From VRUE01 sp963703235 (GTDB lineage: Bacteria; Actinomycetota; Thermoleophilia; Solirubrobacterales; 70-9), in contig OY969802.1 in NCBI GenBank assembly GCA_963703235.1, positions 62,001-126,000 on the forward strand: 64,000 nucleotides of DNA. The letters are read 5' to 3'. The number at the start of each line of letters is the position of its first letter. The first letter of the stretch is position 1. The notes under the pieces are model-generated. The model was not told where the DNA came from. It did no database searches and saw nothing but the letters and a program-made list of their open reading frames with translations. A program made the position numbers and the translations under genes. Positions 33,698 to 43,194 of the stretch are shown in pieces.

Positions 33698-34645
33698 TCA
33701 CCCTTCGTCCAAATCCTCAAATCGGCACTCCTCCGGCGCCTTGTCGTCCCGAAACCGATGAAACCGCGTCCCGTGCCTGATGCGACCCGCCGCCGCGTGG
33801 TCGTAGCCAACCTCGATCACCAGCTCGGGCCGCAGCGCCACCCACTCCAGATCGCGCTCGCCCGCCCAGCGGCTCGGCTCGGCGCTGCCCCGCTCGCCCG
33901 TCTCCAGCGGCGCCAGCATCTCCCGCATGCTCCGTTTCGCTGCGGCGCTGAAGCCGGAGATGTGGCCGACCGGGCGCAGCTCGCCGCCGTCGTAGAGGCC
34001 GAGGATCAGCGAGCCGACGGTGCCCTCCTCTTTGCCGGGCCGCCAGCCGAGCACGACGCACTCGATCGTCCGCTCCCGCTTCACCTTCGCCATCCCGCGT
34101 CGTTTGCCGGCTTCGTAGATCGCGCCGAGCTGCTTCGCCATCACGCCCTCGGTCGCCCGCAGCCACTGCTCGGCCTGCTCGCGATCGGGCGTCAGCGTGC
34201 TGGTCTCGATCCCGCGCGGCTCCGCGACGGCCTCCAGGCGTGCCCGGCGCTCGCCGAAGGGCGTCTCCAGCAACGACTCGTCCCCTTCGACGAGCAGGTC
34301 GAAGGCGACGTAGCCGGCGGGGATCTCCCGCGAGAGCAGCGCGATCCGCGACTCGGCGGGATGGAGGCGGCTCTGCAGGGCGTCGAATTCGACCTTGCCT
34401 TCCGCGTCGCGGATCACCAGCTCGCCGTCGAGCACGTAGCGCCCCGGGGCAAAGCTCAGCTCGGGGAAGTAGCGGGCCAGCGGTTTGGCGCCGCGCGACT
34501 GGATGTAGACGTCGTCGCCGTCGACGAAGACGATCGCCCGGAAGCCGTCGAGCTTCTGCTCGTAGGCCCACTCCTCGCCCTCGGGAAGCGCTTTGCGGGT
34601 CAGCGCCAGCTGCGGCTTGATCGGCGGGCTCAGCGGAAGCGTCAC
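33698..34645 (-). CDS. ATP-dependent DNA ligase (LigC/LigD ligase-domain type)
   Basis: 315 residues from GTG 34645. Seals DNA nicks with ATP. Motif I is YEQKLDGFRAIVF with the adenylated lysine; motif III area ARYFPELSFAPGRYVLDGEL, motif IV YVAFDLL and motif V VMAKQLGAIYEAG; then an OB fold (VLGWRPGKEEGTVGSLILGLY). No polymerase or nuclease domain, so it is the stand-alone small ligase used in non-homologous end joining or base repair. Its start overlaps the ABC ATPase gene by one base, so it is the last gene of that operon. Confidence 0.9.
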   Translation of the reverse strand: MTLPLSPPIKPQLALTRKALPEGEEWAYEQKLDGFRAIVFVDGDDVYIQSRGAKPLARYFPELSFAPGRYVLDGELVIRDAEGKVEFDALQSRLHPAESRIALLSREIPAGYVAFDLLVEGDESLLETPFGERRARLEAVAEPRGIETSTLTPDREQAEQWLRATEGVMAKQLGAIYEAGKRRGMAKVKRERTIECVVLGWRPGKEEGTVGSLILGLYDGGELRPVGHISGFSAAAKRSMREMLAPLETGERGSAEPSRWAGERDLEWVALRPELVIEVGYDHAAAGRIRHGTRFHRFRDDKAPEECRFEDLDEG

Positions 34646-36288
34646 TACCCGACAGTCTGCCGCGCCCGCGCCTCGTTCGGGTCCGGCACCGGCACCGCCG
34701 CCAGCAGGCTGCGGGTGTAGGGGTGCAGCGGCCGCTCGCAGACCTGCTCCGCGGAGCCCTCCTCGACGATCTTCCCCTCGTACATGACGGCGATCCGGTC
34801 GGAGACGTGGCGGACGACGCCGATGTCGTGGGCGACGAAGAGGTAGCTGAGGCCCATCTCCGCCTGCAGCTCGGCGAGCAGGTCGAGGATCTGGGCGCGG
34901 ATCGAGACGTCGAGGGCGGAGACCGGCTCGTCGGCGACGATCAGCTTCGGGCGCATCGCGATCGCCCGGGCGATGCCGATCCGCTGCCGCTGCCCGCCCG
35001 AGAACTCGTGCGGGAAGCGGTCGTGGTGCTCGGGTGAGAGCCCGACCCGCTCGAGCAGCTCCTGGGCCCGGCGCCGCAGCTCCTCGCCGGAGCCGACGCC
35101 CTGCAGGCGCAGCGGCTCGCCGACGATCTGCCCGATGCGCCGGCGCGGGTTGAGCGAGGCGTAGGGGTCCTGGAAGACGATCTGCATCCGGCGGCGCAGC
35201 GGCTGCATCCGCCGCTGCGAGAGCCCGGCGATCTCGCGACCCTCGAACCGCACCGATCCCGACGTCGGCGTCAGCAGCTGCAGGACCGACCGGCAGAGCG
35301 TCGACTTGCCGCTGCCGGACTCGCCGACCAGGCCGAGCGTTTCGCCGCTTTCGAGCCGCAGGCTGACGCCGTCGACGGCGCGGACCCGGTCCGCCTCGCG
35401 GCGGCGCCGGCCGTGTCGCGCGGGGAAGTCCTTGACGAGATCGTCGACCTCGAGCAGGGGAGCGCGCTCGCGGCTGGGGCGCTGCGGCAGCGGCTGGTCG
35501 AGCCGGATCACCGCGCCGAGCAGGCTGCGCGTGTAGGGGTCCTTGGGCGAGTAGAAGACCTCGTCGAGGCCGCCGCTCTCGACGATCCGGCCCCGGTGCA
35601 TGACCTGCACCCGGTCGGCGATCTCGGCGACGACGCCGAGGTCGTGGGTGATCAGCAGGGTCGCCAGGCTGCGCTCGCGGTTGAGCTTCCGCAGCAGGTC
35701 CAGGATCTGCGCCTGGACGGTGACGTCGAGCGCCGTCGTCGGCTCGTCGGCGATCAGGATCTCCGGCTCCAGGACCAGCGCCATCGCGATCATCGCCCGC
35801 TGCCGCATGCCGCCGGAGAGCTGGTGCGGGTAGGAGTCGATGCGCCGCCGCGCTTCGGGCATCTCGACCGCCTCCAGCATCTCGACCGCCAGCTGCCGCG
35901 CCGCCCCGTCGTCGACGCCGTTGCGGTGCGCCCGCACCGCCTCGACGATCTGCGCCCCGACCCGGTAGATCGGGTTGAAGGAGGTCATCGGGTCCTGGAA
36001 GACCATCGCGATCCGCGTCCCCCGCACAGCCTGCAGCTCGGCTTCGGTGGCGGTCAGCAGCTCGCTTCCGCCCAGCCTGGCCGAGCCCACGATCCGGGCG
36101 TTGGGCGAGCGCGTCAAGCCGACGATCGTCTGCGCGGTGACGCTCTTGCCGGAGCCGGACTCGCCGACGATCGCCAGCACCTCGCCGGCGGCGAGGTCGA
36201 AGGAGACGCCGTCGACCGCCTGGACCAGCCCGCCTTCGGTGGCGAAGCCGACGCGCAGGTCGCGCACCGAGAGCAGCGCCCCGCTCAT
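34645..36288 (-). CDS. Fused oligopeptide ABC ATPase (DppD-DppF type)
   Basis: 547 residues containing two complete ATPase cassettes in tandem. First: Walker A GESGSGKSVTAQT, signature LSGGMRQRAMIA, Walker B EILIADEPTTALDV. Second: Walker A GESGSGKSTLCRS, signature FSGGQRQRIGIA, Walker B KLIVADEPVSALDV. Each ends with the oligopeptide-family tail, including HPYTRSLLAAVPVPDPNE. It powers the two permeases encoded upstream with four-base overlaps. Confidence 0.93.
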   Translation of the reverse strand: MSGALLSVRDLRVGFATEGGLVQAVDGVSFDLAAGEVLAIVGESGSGKSVTAQTIVGLTRSPNARIVGSARLGGSELLTATEAELQAVRGTRIAMVFQDPMTSFNPIYRVGAQIVEAVRAHRNGVDDGAARQLAVEMLEAVEMPEARRRIDSYPHQLSGGMRQRAMIAMALVLEPEILIADEPTTALDVTVQAQILDLLRKLNRERSLATLLITHDLGVVAEIADRVQVMHRGRIVESGGLDEVFYSPKDPYTRSLLGAVIRLDQPLPQRPSRERAPLLEVDDLVKDFPARHGRRRREADRVRAVDGVSLRLESGETLGLVGESGSGKSTLCRSVLQLLTPTSGSVRFEGREIAGLSQRRMQPLRRRMQIVFQDPYASLNPRRRIGQIVGEPLRLQGVGSGEELRRRAQELLERVGLSPEHHDRFPHEFSGGQRQRIGIARAIAMRPKLIVADEPVSALDVSIRAQILDLLAELQAEMGLSYLFVAHDIGVVRHVSDRIAVMYEGKIVEEGSAEQVCERPLHPYTRSLLAAVPVPDPNEARARQTVG

Positions 36289-37244
36289 CGCGCCGATTCC
36301 CCCAGCCGGATGCGGGGATCGAGGTAGGCGTAGGCGATGTCGACGAGGGTGTTGAAGAGGACCACGAAGAAGGCGCCGAAGAGGGTCACGCCCATGATCG
36401 GCGGCAGGTCGAGGTTGGCGATCGAGTCGGCTGCGTACTGGCCGACTCCCTGCAGGTTGAAGATCGCTTCGGTGATGATCGCGGCGCCCGCCAGGGCCGC
36501 GGCGAAGTCGAGGCCGAAGAGGGTGACGATCGGGATCAGCGAGTTGCGCAGGACGTGCCGCAGCCGCACCTGGCGCTCGCCGAGGCCCTTGGCGCGGGCC
36601 GTCCTCACGTAGTCCTCCTCCATCGCCTCGATCATGTTCGAGCGCAGGACGCGGCTGTAGAAGCCAGCGAAGAGGACGGCGAGGCTCGTCCACGGGAGGA
36701 CCAGGTGGTAGGCCCATTCGAGCGGGTCCTCGCTCAATGGCACGTAGCCGCCGGTGGGGAAGAGGTCGGTCTCGAACGCGAGGAAGTAGAGGCAGGCGGG
36801 GGCGAGGAGGACGACCGGCATCGAGATCCCGACCACCGCCAGAATCGTCAGCAGGCGATCGACGGGACGGCCGGCGTGGACGGCCGAGAGGTAGCCGAAC
36901 AGCAGCCCGAAGAACATCCAGATGACGGCGGCGCCGAGGCAGAGCGAGAGGGTAGCCGGCAGGCCTTCCCAGATCTGCTCTAAGACGTTGAGCTCGCTCG
37001 AGTAGGAGACGAGCTCGCCGCTGAAGGCCAGCTTCATCATCGTCAGGTACTGGACCGGGATCGGGTCGTCGAAGCCCCAGGTCTCTTCGATGTTGGCGAT
37101 CAGCTGGGGATTGCTGTTTTTGCCGGCGATCGCCGCGGCGGGGTCGTAGCTGGGGATCAGCACGAAGATCGCGAAGACGATCAGCGAGATCGCGAAGAGG
37201 ACGAGGGCCATCCCAGCCAACCGACTCAGGGCGAAGCGGGCCAT
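36285..37244 (-). CDS. ABC transporter permease, DppB type
   Basis: About 319 residues, ATG 37244 preceded by an in-frame TTG at 37247. Six helices. The N-terminal signature LSRLAGMALVLFAISLIVF and the coupling-helix motif DYVRTARAKGLGERQVRLRH are standard for DppB permeases. Overlaps both neighbours by a few bases, consistent with a single mRNA. Confidence 0.92.
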   Translation of the reverse strand: MARFALSRLAGMALVLFAISLIVFAIFVLIPSYDPAAAIAGKNSNPQLIANIEETWGFDDPIPVQYLTMMKLAFSGELVSYSSELNVLEQIWEGLPATLSLCLGAAVIWMFFGLLFGYLSAVHAGRPVDRLLTILAVVGISMPVVLLAPACLYFLAFETDLFPTGGYVPLSEDPLEWAYHLVLPWTSLAVLFAGFYSRVLRSNMIEAMEEDYVRTARAKGLGERQVRLRHVLRNSLIPIVTLFGLDFAAALAGAAIITEAIFNLQGVGQYAADSIANLDLPPIMGVTLFGAFFVVLFNTLVDIAYAYLDPRIRLGESAR

Positions 37245-38257
37245 CAAGCGACCTCCCGCTCGGGCACGTAGCTGCCCGTGTGCGCCTCGAGCCGGACCTT
37301 GGAGCGGGGGTCGATCGCGTCGCGCAGGCCGTCGGAGAAGACGTTCACGGAGAGGACGGTGAGCAGGATCATCGTGCCCGGGAGGATCGCCAGCAGCGGC
37401 GCCGTGCCGATCACTCCGACACCGTCGGCGATCATCGAGCCCCAGGAGCTGTCCGGTTCCTGCACGCCGGCGCCGAGGAAGGAGAGGCTGGCCTCGAGCA
37501 GGATCGCGTTGACGAGGTTGAGCGCGGCGAGGACGATCGCGGTCGGCAGCAGGTTGGGCAGCAGCTCGCTCAGCATCACCCGCGCCGACCCGGATCCCCC
37601 CGCGACCGCCGCCTCGACGAACTCGCGCTCGCGCAGCGCCAGCACCTCACCGCGCAGCGGCCGCGCCATGTAGGGGGTGAGGACGAAGCCGATGATCAGC
37701 AGCGGCAGCAGGGTCGAGCCGCTGGAGATCGTCAGGGGGCCGATCTGGATGCCGGAGATCGCCAGCGCCGTGCCCAGGGCGATGCCGAGGAGCATCACCG
37801 GGAAGGCCCAGACGATGTCGAGGGCCCGCGAGACGATCGCGTCGGTCCAGCCGCGGTAGTAGCCGGCCAGCAGCGCCAGCGCAAGCGCCAGCAGCGTCGT
37901 GATCAGCGTCGCTCCGATCCCGATCGTCAGCGTCGTCCTGCCGCCATACATCAGCCGCACCATCTCGTCGCGGCCGAGCCGCCCGTCGGCGCCGAGGAAG
38001 AAGTGGCCGCCGGCGCCGAGCCAGACCGGTCCGATCGGGGTGCCGTCGACCTCGACCACTTCCCGACTCTCGCCGTCGACCTCGATCTTGGCGGTGGTGT
38101 GGGTCTGGTTCGGCCCGCTGTCGGCGACCAGGTTCCCCCATAGCGGCGCCGCCAGCACGAAGACGACGATCGCCGCGAACAGACCCAGGGCGGCAAGGGC
38201 GAGGCGGTTCGACCGCAGCCGCCGGTACGCGAGATACCAGGGGCTGCGGCCCGCCAC
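37244..38257 (-). CDS. ABC transporter permease, DppC type
   Basis: 337 residues from GTG 38257. One N-terminal helix, an outside loop of about 60 residues with WLGAGGHFFLGADGRLGRDE, then five helices and the coupling motif REFVEAAVAGGSGSARVMLS. The loop has the LGTDxxGRD-like feature of DppC (here LGADGRLGRD). Confidence 0.92.
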   Translation of the reverse strand: MAGRSPWYLAYRRLRSNRLALAALGLFAAIVVFVLAAPLWGNLVADSGPNQTHTTAKIEVDGESREVVEVDGTPIGPVWLGAGGHFFLGADGRLGRDEMVRLMYGGRTTLTIGIGATLITTLLALALALLAGYYRGWTDAIVSRALDIVWAFPVMLLGIALGTALAISGIQIGPLTISSGSTLLPLLIIGFVLTPYMARPLRGEVLALREREFVEAAVAGGSGSARVMLSELLPNLLPTAIVLAALNLVNAILLEASLSFLGAGVQEPDSSWGSMIADGVGVIGTAPLLAILPGTMILLTVLSVNVFSDGLRDAIDPRSKVRLEAHTGSYVPEREVA

Positions 38258-39879
38258 TACTCGAACTGGAAGCTGGTGAAGTCGCCCCAGAAGGTGGGGC
38301 TCCAGACGACCTCGTCCATGTCTATGTCGCTGGAGACGAAGAGAGACATTTCACGTGACCCCAGCGGCGCCCAGGGCGCCTGTTCCATGAATTCGCGGTC
38401 GAGCTGGGCGTATTCCCCTTCGACCTCCGGCGTCAGCTGCTGGGCGCTGAGGCGGTCGATTTTCGCGTTCAGCTCCGGGTCGTCGAGCTGGGCCGAGTTG
38501 GTGTTGCTGGTCGGGGCGATGTTGTCCCCGTTCAGGGTCAGATCGAAGAACGAGTTCGGGTGCGGGTAGTCCAGGAGCCAGTTGGCCCAGCCGATGTCGA
38601 GGTCGGGAGTGGAGGTGTTTCCGATCACCGAGAAGTAGGGGGCGCCGAGCAGTTTCAGCTTCGCGTCGAAGCCGATTTTCTCGAGCTGGTCCTGCAAGTA
38701 GGCGCCGATTTCGTCGTTTGGCGGCAGGTTGTCGCTCCAGACGGTGACCGAGCGATCGCTGGGATCGGCCTGCTCGACCAGCGCTTTCGCTTTCTCGAGG
38801 TCGTACGGATACAGCTCGTACTCCTCGTAGCCGGGCATCCCTTCGGGCAGGATCTGCTGCCCAGCGTCCATCGTGCCGGCGTGGATCCGTTCCACCGCCC
38901 CAGGCTCGATCGCGTAGTTGACCGCCTGGCGCACCCGGAGGTCGTCGAAGGGCGCCCCGGTCGTGTTCATCCAGAAGAAGTAGGTGTTGATCGAGGTCTC
39001 CGGTTCGTACTGGGTCCCTTCGTACTGCTGCCTGACCGAGGCCAGCCGATCCGGCGGCACCGGATCGAACATCCAGTCCGTCTTGCCCGATTCGACGTCG
39101 TCGACCTGGATCGACGGGTTGCTGATGACCTCAGCCTCGATTCGGTCGACGTGGCCACTGGGAAGGTTCGGCATCAGCCCGGCGTTGTTCTTGCTCCACC
39201 GCGGGTTGCGCTCATAGGCCCAGCTTCGTTCCGGGTTGGACTCGACGATCTCGTAGGGGCCGGTCGCCGGCGGCGGGTTGGCGCTCTGGTTCTTGGCCGG
39301 CGTGTCCGCCGGTACCGGTGCCGTGTACATCATCGCCAGCTCGTTGACGAAGGTGCCGCGCGGCCGGGTCAGCTCGATCGCGATCTCCCTCGTGCGGTCG
39401 TTCGTCTCGATGCCGGGAATGCCGCCCTGCTTCGTTTCGGCGAACTTCTCGGCGCCGACGATGTCGATGAAGAAGGACGAGCCGCCTGAGTCCATTTCGA
39501 ACATCCGTTCCACGCTTGCTTTGAAGTCGGAGGCCTTGACCGGCGTCCCGTCGGAGTACTCGAGGCCCTTGCGCAGGGTCAGCTCGTAGGTCTTGTCGTC
39601 TTTGCTGACCGTCGGCAGATCCTCGGCCAGGCCGGGGATCACCTCGCTGCCCGCTGCTCCTTCGGCGTGAGCGTAGGTCAGCAGCGGGATGTACGTGTTG
39701 TACATCGAGGACCATCCTTCGACGGTCTGCGAGAGCTGGGGATCGAGATAGTCGGGGAAGTAGGCGAAGTTGACTTTCAGCGTGCCGCCTTCTTTACCGC
39801 CCGCCTCGCCGCCGCAGGACGCGAGTCCGAGCGTCGCGACCAGTCCCACTGCTGCCAGCACTGCGCCTAGCTTTCTCAA
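38257..39879 (-). CDS. Extracellular solute-binding lipoprotein, family 5
   Basis: 540 residues from TTG 39879, which overlaps the MFS stop. Lipobox LGLASC near residue 22. Family 5 features: YFPDYLDPQLS, LAEDLPTV near the N-terminus, then YELTLRKGLEYSDGTPVKAS, and a late YDLEKAKALVEQA. It should present a peptide or similar solute to the DppB/C permeases. The ligand cannot be predicted. Confidence 0.92.
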   Translation of the reverse strand: MRKLGAVLAAVGLVATLGLASCGGEAGGKEGGTLKVNFAYFPDYLDPQLSQTVEGWSSMYNTYIPLLTYAHAEGAAGSEVIPGLAEDLPTVSKDDKTYELTLRKGLEYSDGTPVKASDFKASVERMFEMDSGGSSFFIDIVGAEKFAETKQGGIPGIETNDRTREIAIELTRPRGTFVNELAMMYTAPVPADTPAKNQSANPPPATGPYEIVESNPERSWAYERNPRWSKNNAGLMPNLPSGHVDRIEAEVISNPSIQVDDVESGKTDWMFDPVPPDRLASVRQQYEGTQYEPETSINTYFFWMNTTGAPFDDLRVRQAVNYAIEPGAVERIHAGTMDAGQQILPEGMPGYEEYELYPYDLEKAKALVEQADPSDRSVTVWSDNLPPNDEIGAYLQDQLEKIGFDAKLKLLGAPYFSVIGNTSTPDLDIGWANWLLDYPHPNSFFDLTLNGDNIAPTSNTNSAQLDDPELNAKIDRLSAQQLTPEVEGEYAQLDREFMEQAPWAPLGSREMSLFVSSDIDMDEVVWSPTFWGDFTSFQFE

Positions 39880-41264
39880 CGCCTGACCTCCGCTTCCGCT
39901 TTGGGCTGGGTGGGGCTCGCGCCCTCCTGGCCGGTAGACGACGACTGGGTGGGGCTTTCGCGCCCCCGTCCGGTAGACCTGCCCTGTGGAATTAACTCCA
40001 CCATAATCTCGAAGCCGGCGTCAACCCCTCGCGGACGCTCGTCCGGCTCCGGTTCTTCCCTGCCCTGTGGCCATTTTCGGCCCAGCAGAGGGGCGGCGAC
40101 GAGGGCGATCGCGACCACGCCCACGCCGGCCACGAGGAAGGTGGCGCGGGGTTCGAAGCCGGATGCGATCAAACCGCCCAGCAGATAGCCGATGCCGGGC
40201 GTCGCGGAGCCCAGCGATTCGAGCACGCCGATCACGCGCGCCTGCATCGATTGCCTGGTCAGCTCCTGCACGGAGCTGATCATCGCGACCCACTGCACGC
40301 CGTTGCCCACCCCGCCCAGGGCCGCCGCTAAGCAGGCCACCGCGAGGGTGCTCGCCGCCGCCATGCCGAGGTAGCCGGCGCCGATCGCCAGCGTGCTGAA
40401 GAAGAGCAGCAACGGCAGCGGCGCCCGCCGCAGCGTCGCGAAGACGATGCTGCCCAAGACCATGCCGCCGCCCCAGCTGCCCAGCATCAGGCCGTAGCCG
40501 GTGTCGCCGGCGCCGAGCGTCTCCTTGGCGTAGATCACCTCGATCGGGATCACCGCCGAGAAGAAGACGAGCGCCGTGGTCTGCGCCGCCAGCAGGCGCC
40601 GCAGCGTCACGTTGCCGCGGATGTAGCCGAGGCCCGCCCGCACCTGCTCGCGCAGCTGGCCGGGTTCGGGCTCGGCGTGGGGCAGCCGCCGGGCGCCGAG
40701 CAGGATCCAGGCGATCGCGTAAAAGGAGACCGCGTCGAGCAGCAGCGCCGTCTGGGCGCCGAAGCCGGCGACGACGAGCCCGCCGATGGCCGGCCCCACG
40801 GCCGCGCCGCCGGTGAAGGCGACGTTGAGGATCGCGTTGCCGGCGCGCAGCTCGCCCGCCGGCTCCAGCATCGTGGCGCTGACGGCGCGGGTCAGCGAGC
40901 GCGCGGTCAGGGCCAGAGCCCCGTCGACGGTGGCGACGACGACGACGGCGGCGAGCGAGAAGTGGCCGGCGAGCAGGGCCAAGGCGCCGAAGGCCGCCGC
41001 CTCGCCGGCGTAGATCGCCGGCAGCACGAAGCGCGGCGGCGGCCGCTCGAGCCGGGCGACGACGACCGGAGTCAGCAGGGCGGGGAGGAAGCCGGTCCCG
41101 ATGAAGAGCAGGGCGGTGGCCATGGCGCTGTCGGTCTGCTCGAAGACGAGCACCGAGAGGGCGACGATTCCGAGCCAGTCGCCCAGCTCGTTGACGGCGT
41201 AGGAGAGGGCCAGGCGGCGGAAATCCGGGCGCCGCAGGGGGTCTCTCAGGCGTGGACTACTCAT
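39876..41264 (-). CDS. MFS transporter (EntS/MFS_3 type)
   Basis: 462 residues from ATG 41264 (MSSPRLRDPLRRPDFRRLAL). Twelve helices; the N-terminal pattern ALSYAVNELGDWLGIVALSV and ELRAGNAILNVAFTGGAAVG belongs to the EntS-like exporters. The last 60 residues are a hydrophilic tail with two near repeats RESPTQ/GASPTQ. It is the first gene of the operon that continues with the oligopeptide importer, so an importer and an exporter are co-expressed. Confidence 0.87.
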   Translation of the reverse strand: MSSPRLRDPLRRPDFRRLALSYAVNELGDWLGIVALSVLVFEQTDSAMATALLFIGTGFLPALLTPVVVARLERPPPRFVLPAIYAGEAAAFGALALLAGHFSLAAVVVVATVDGALALTARSLTRAVSATMLEPAGELRAGNAILNVAFTGGAAVGPAIGGLVVAGFGAQTALLLDAVSFYAIAWILLGARRLPHAEPEPGQLREQVRAGLGYIRGNVTLRRLLAAQTTALVFFSAVIPIEVIYAKETLGAGDTGYGLMLGSWGGGMVLGSIVFATLRRAPLPLLLFFSTLAIGAGYLGMAAASTLAVACLAAALGGVGNGVQWVAMISSVQELTRQSMQARVIGVLESLGSATPGIGYLLGGLIASGFEPRATFLVAGVGVVAIALVAAPLLGRKWPQGREEPEPDERPRGVDAGFEIMVELIPQGRSTGRGRESPTQSSSTGQEGASPTQPKAEAEVRR

Positions 41265-41422
41265 TCCTGGGGAGGGAGCCCTACTCCAAATGTGCACAAG
41301 TTTTGTTTCAGTTGCACAGGTTTCCGCCGGGTTGTGCTACAAAGTTGTCAGCGAAACAAGACGTTTCTCGCCGAATCTTGTGCGAGATGTAAGAGCGGGC
41401 TTCGACGGAAGGGGAAAAAGAC

Positions 41423-41440
41423 ATGGGCTACAAGCGCTAA
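41423..41440 (+). other. Possible five-codon leader ORF (MGYKR)
   Basis: ATG GGC TAC AAG CGC TAA behind GGAAGGGG (41408-41415). The terminator-like hairpin begins 45 bases after its stop, the layout of a translation-dependent attenuator. Too short to judge on sequence alone. Confidence 0.25.
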
Positions 41441-41484
41441 ATCTTCAAGGACCACAACGCTACTGCGTTTGTTCTTCGCCGAGG

Positions 41485-41503
41485 GGCGCCCGTGGGCGCC
41501 TTT
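41485..41503 (+). terminator. GC-rich hairpin with T-tract
   Basis: GGCGCCC and its complement GGGCGCC around a GT loop, followed by TTTCGTCGTT. The closest to a classical intrinsic terminator in the window. Confidence 0.6.
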
Positions 41504-41671
41504 CGTCGTTCTGGGCCCGTCTCCCGGTTTTTGGCGCAATTTGCAAGGGATTGGCCAGTCGGCCAGGGCCCTTGCCGCGCCTGGGGGGAGCGTCTACCGT
41601 GGGACCACCAGTAGCGTTGTCGCGGCCCAACCGCAGGGAACCGGCGCCTTGCGCTGAATTCCTCGACCGGG

Positions 41672-41694
41672 AGGTTCCGCGGACCGCGGAACCT
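41672..41694 (+). promoter_or_regulatory. 10-bp hairpin at the HD-GYP ribosome-binding region
   Basis: AGGTTCCGCG-GAC-CGCGGAACCT, a perfect stem ending 11 bases before the ATG. In RNA it would occupy or flank the ribosome site and could restrict translation. Confidence 0.45.
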
Positions 41695-41705
41695 GGACGC
41701 AATCC

Positions 41706-43106
41706 ATGGCAAACGATCGCCCCACCCGTCGCAGTCAGGCCCTGATCTGGGTCGGTCTGGTCGTCGTCACCGCCGCCGTCCTCTGGCGGGCGCCGAAATC
41801 CGACTGGGACCTGGCCCTGTTCGCGATCCTGCTCGGCTTCGCCGTCTTCAGCGACCTGACCGCGATCGAGACCGACTCGCGCCTGAAGATCTCCGGCAGC
41901 TTCCTCGCCCTGGTGCTGGCGATGGTCTTCCTCGGCGGCTCGGCCGCCGCCGCGATCGGCGTCCTCTCGATCCTCGCCGGCTGGCTGCACTGGCGGGAGC
42001 CGCTGCACGACCTCCAGGTCAACGCGCTCACCTATGCCGCTTTTCCCCTGATCTGCGGGGCGGCATTCCACGAAGTCCTCGAGTCCTCGCAAATCTCGTC
42101 CTCGGACCCGATCTTCTACGTGCTCGTCTTCTGCGTCTTCCTGGTGGCGCTGGCGATCAACTTCTCCTGCATCGCGGCCTACACCTGCTACCTGGAGCGC
42201 AGCTCCTTCGTCGACAAGGTCCGTTCGGCGCTGATCCCGCTGCTGCCGTCGGAGATGGCGGCGGCGCTGATGGCGGTCGGCGTCGCCTTCCTCTACAACG
42301 AGATCGGCCTCGCCGGGGTCGCCCTCTTCGGCATCGTCCTGATCACCTTCCAGTACCTGCTCGGCGCCCTGCTGAAGTCGCAGGAGCGGGCCGAGGAGCT
42401 CGAGGTGCGGACCAAGCAGCTGGCCAGCTTCCAGGTCGGGATGTTGAGCGCGCTGCTGCGCACCCTCGACCTGCGGGACCAGATGACCGCCCGCCACAGC
42501 GCCGCGGTGGCGCGCTACTCGCGGGCGATCGCCCAGAAGGCCGGCTTCTCGCGGCGCGAGGAGGAGCTGGTCCACATCGCGGCGCTGCTGCACGACATCG
42601 GCAAGTTCATCCTCCCCGACCGGATTCTGAAGGCGAACGTGCCGCTGACCGACGAAGACTGGATGCTGATCCGCCGCCATCCCCAGCAGGGGGCGCGGGT
42701 CGTCTCCTCGCTCGACGGCTACGGGCCGGTCGCCGAGATCATCCTCGCCCACCACGAGCGAATCGACGGCAAAGGCTATCCGCGCGGCCTCGAAGGGGAC
42801 CAGATCCCGGAGCTGGCGCGGATCATCTCGGTCGCCGACACCTACGACGTGATGACCGCGCGCGACTCCTACCGCACGCCGACCTCGAGCTACGAGGCGA
42901 TCCAGGAGCTGCGGCGGGTCGCCGGCAAGCAGCTCGACGCCCGCTTCGTCGAGATCTTCATCGAGCTGCTGGAGGGCAAGGACGTCTCCTTCCGCCATGG
43001 CGAGGAGGCCGACTTCGAGCGCGAGCTGGCGCTGGAAGCGCGGATCGCCGAGACCGCGCACCCGAACGTCGGCGCCGGCCGCTTCCAGGTCTCCGCCCCG
43101 GCTTAG
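41706..43106 (+). CDS. HD-GYP domain protein with N-terminal membrane sensor
   Basis: 466 residues. Residues 1-225 form seven or eight hydrophobic helices, a MASE-like sensor. The HD-GYP domain follows: LDLRDQMTARHSAAVARYSR, the HD pair LLHDIGKFILPD, HHERIDGKGYPRGL (the HHExxDGxGYP core) and SVADTYDVMTARDSYR. Such enzymes hydrolyse cyclic di-GMP to pGpG or GMP. A PilZ-bearing glycosyltransferase at 10381 is a possible downstream target. Neighbours give no further clue. Confidence 0.92.
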   Translation: MANDRPTRRSQALIWVGLVVVTAAVLWRAPKSDWDLALFAILLGFAVFSDLTAIETDSRLKISGSFLALVLAMVFLGGSAAAAIGVLSILAGWLHWREPLHDLQVNALTYAAFPLICGAAFHEVLESSQISSSDPIFYVLVFCVFLVALAINFSCIAAYTCYLERSSFVDKVRSALIPLLPSEMAAALMAVGVAFLYNEIGLAGVALFGIVLITFQYLLGALLKSQERAEELEVRTKQLASFQVGMLSALLRTLDLRDQMTARHSAAVARYSRAIAQKAGFSRREEELVHIAALLHDIGKFILPDRILKANVPLTDEDWMLIRRHPQQGARVVSSLDGYGPVAEIILAHHERIDGKGYPRGLEGDQIPELARIISVADTYDVMTARDSYRTPTSSYEAIQELRRVAGKQLDARFVEIFIELLEGKDVSFRHGEEADFERELALEARIAETAHPNVGAGRFQVSAPA

Positions 43107-43131
43107 GCCAACCGTCCGCCGACGGGCCGGA

Positions 43132-43152
43132 AACGTCCGCCATATGGACGTT
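43132..43152. terminator. Hairpin after HD-GYP gene
   Basis: AACGTCC/GGACGTT with a 7-base loop, 26 bases after the stop and about 40 bases before the next start. It may terminate or act as an operator. Confidence 0.35.
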
Positions 43153-43194
43153 CGCGGCCCACCGGCCGGGGGTGGGCGGTACGGTTCCGCACCT

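Larger units (their letters stand above)
41265..41705 (+). promoter_or_regulatory. Structured 440-base leader upstream of HD-GYP gene
   Basis: No ordinary gene. It holds AT-rich promoter-like DNA (41285-41400), a five-codon ORF, a terminator-like hairpin at 41485-41503 and a 10-bp perfect stem just before the HD-GYP start. This could be an attenuated leader or a separate small RNA. It does not match the c-di-GMP riboswitch consensus as far as I can see. Confidence 0.4.
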
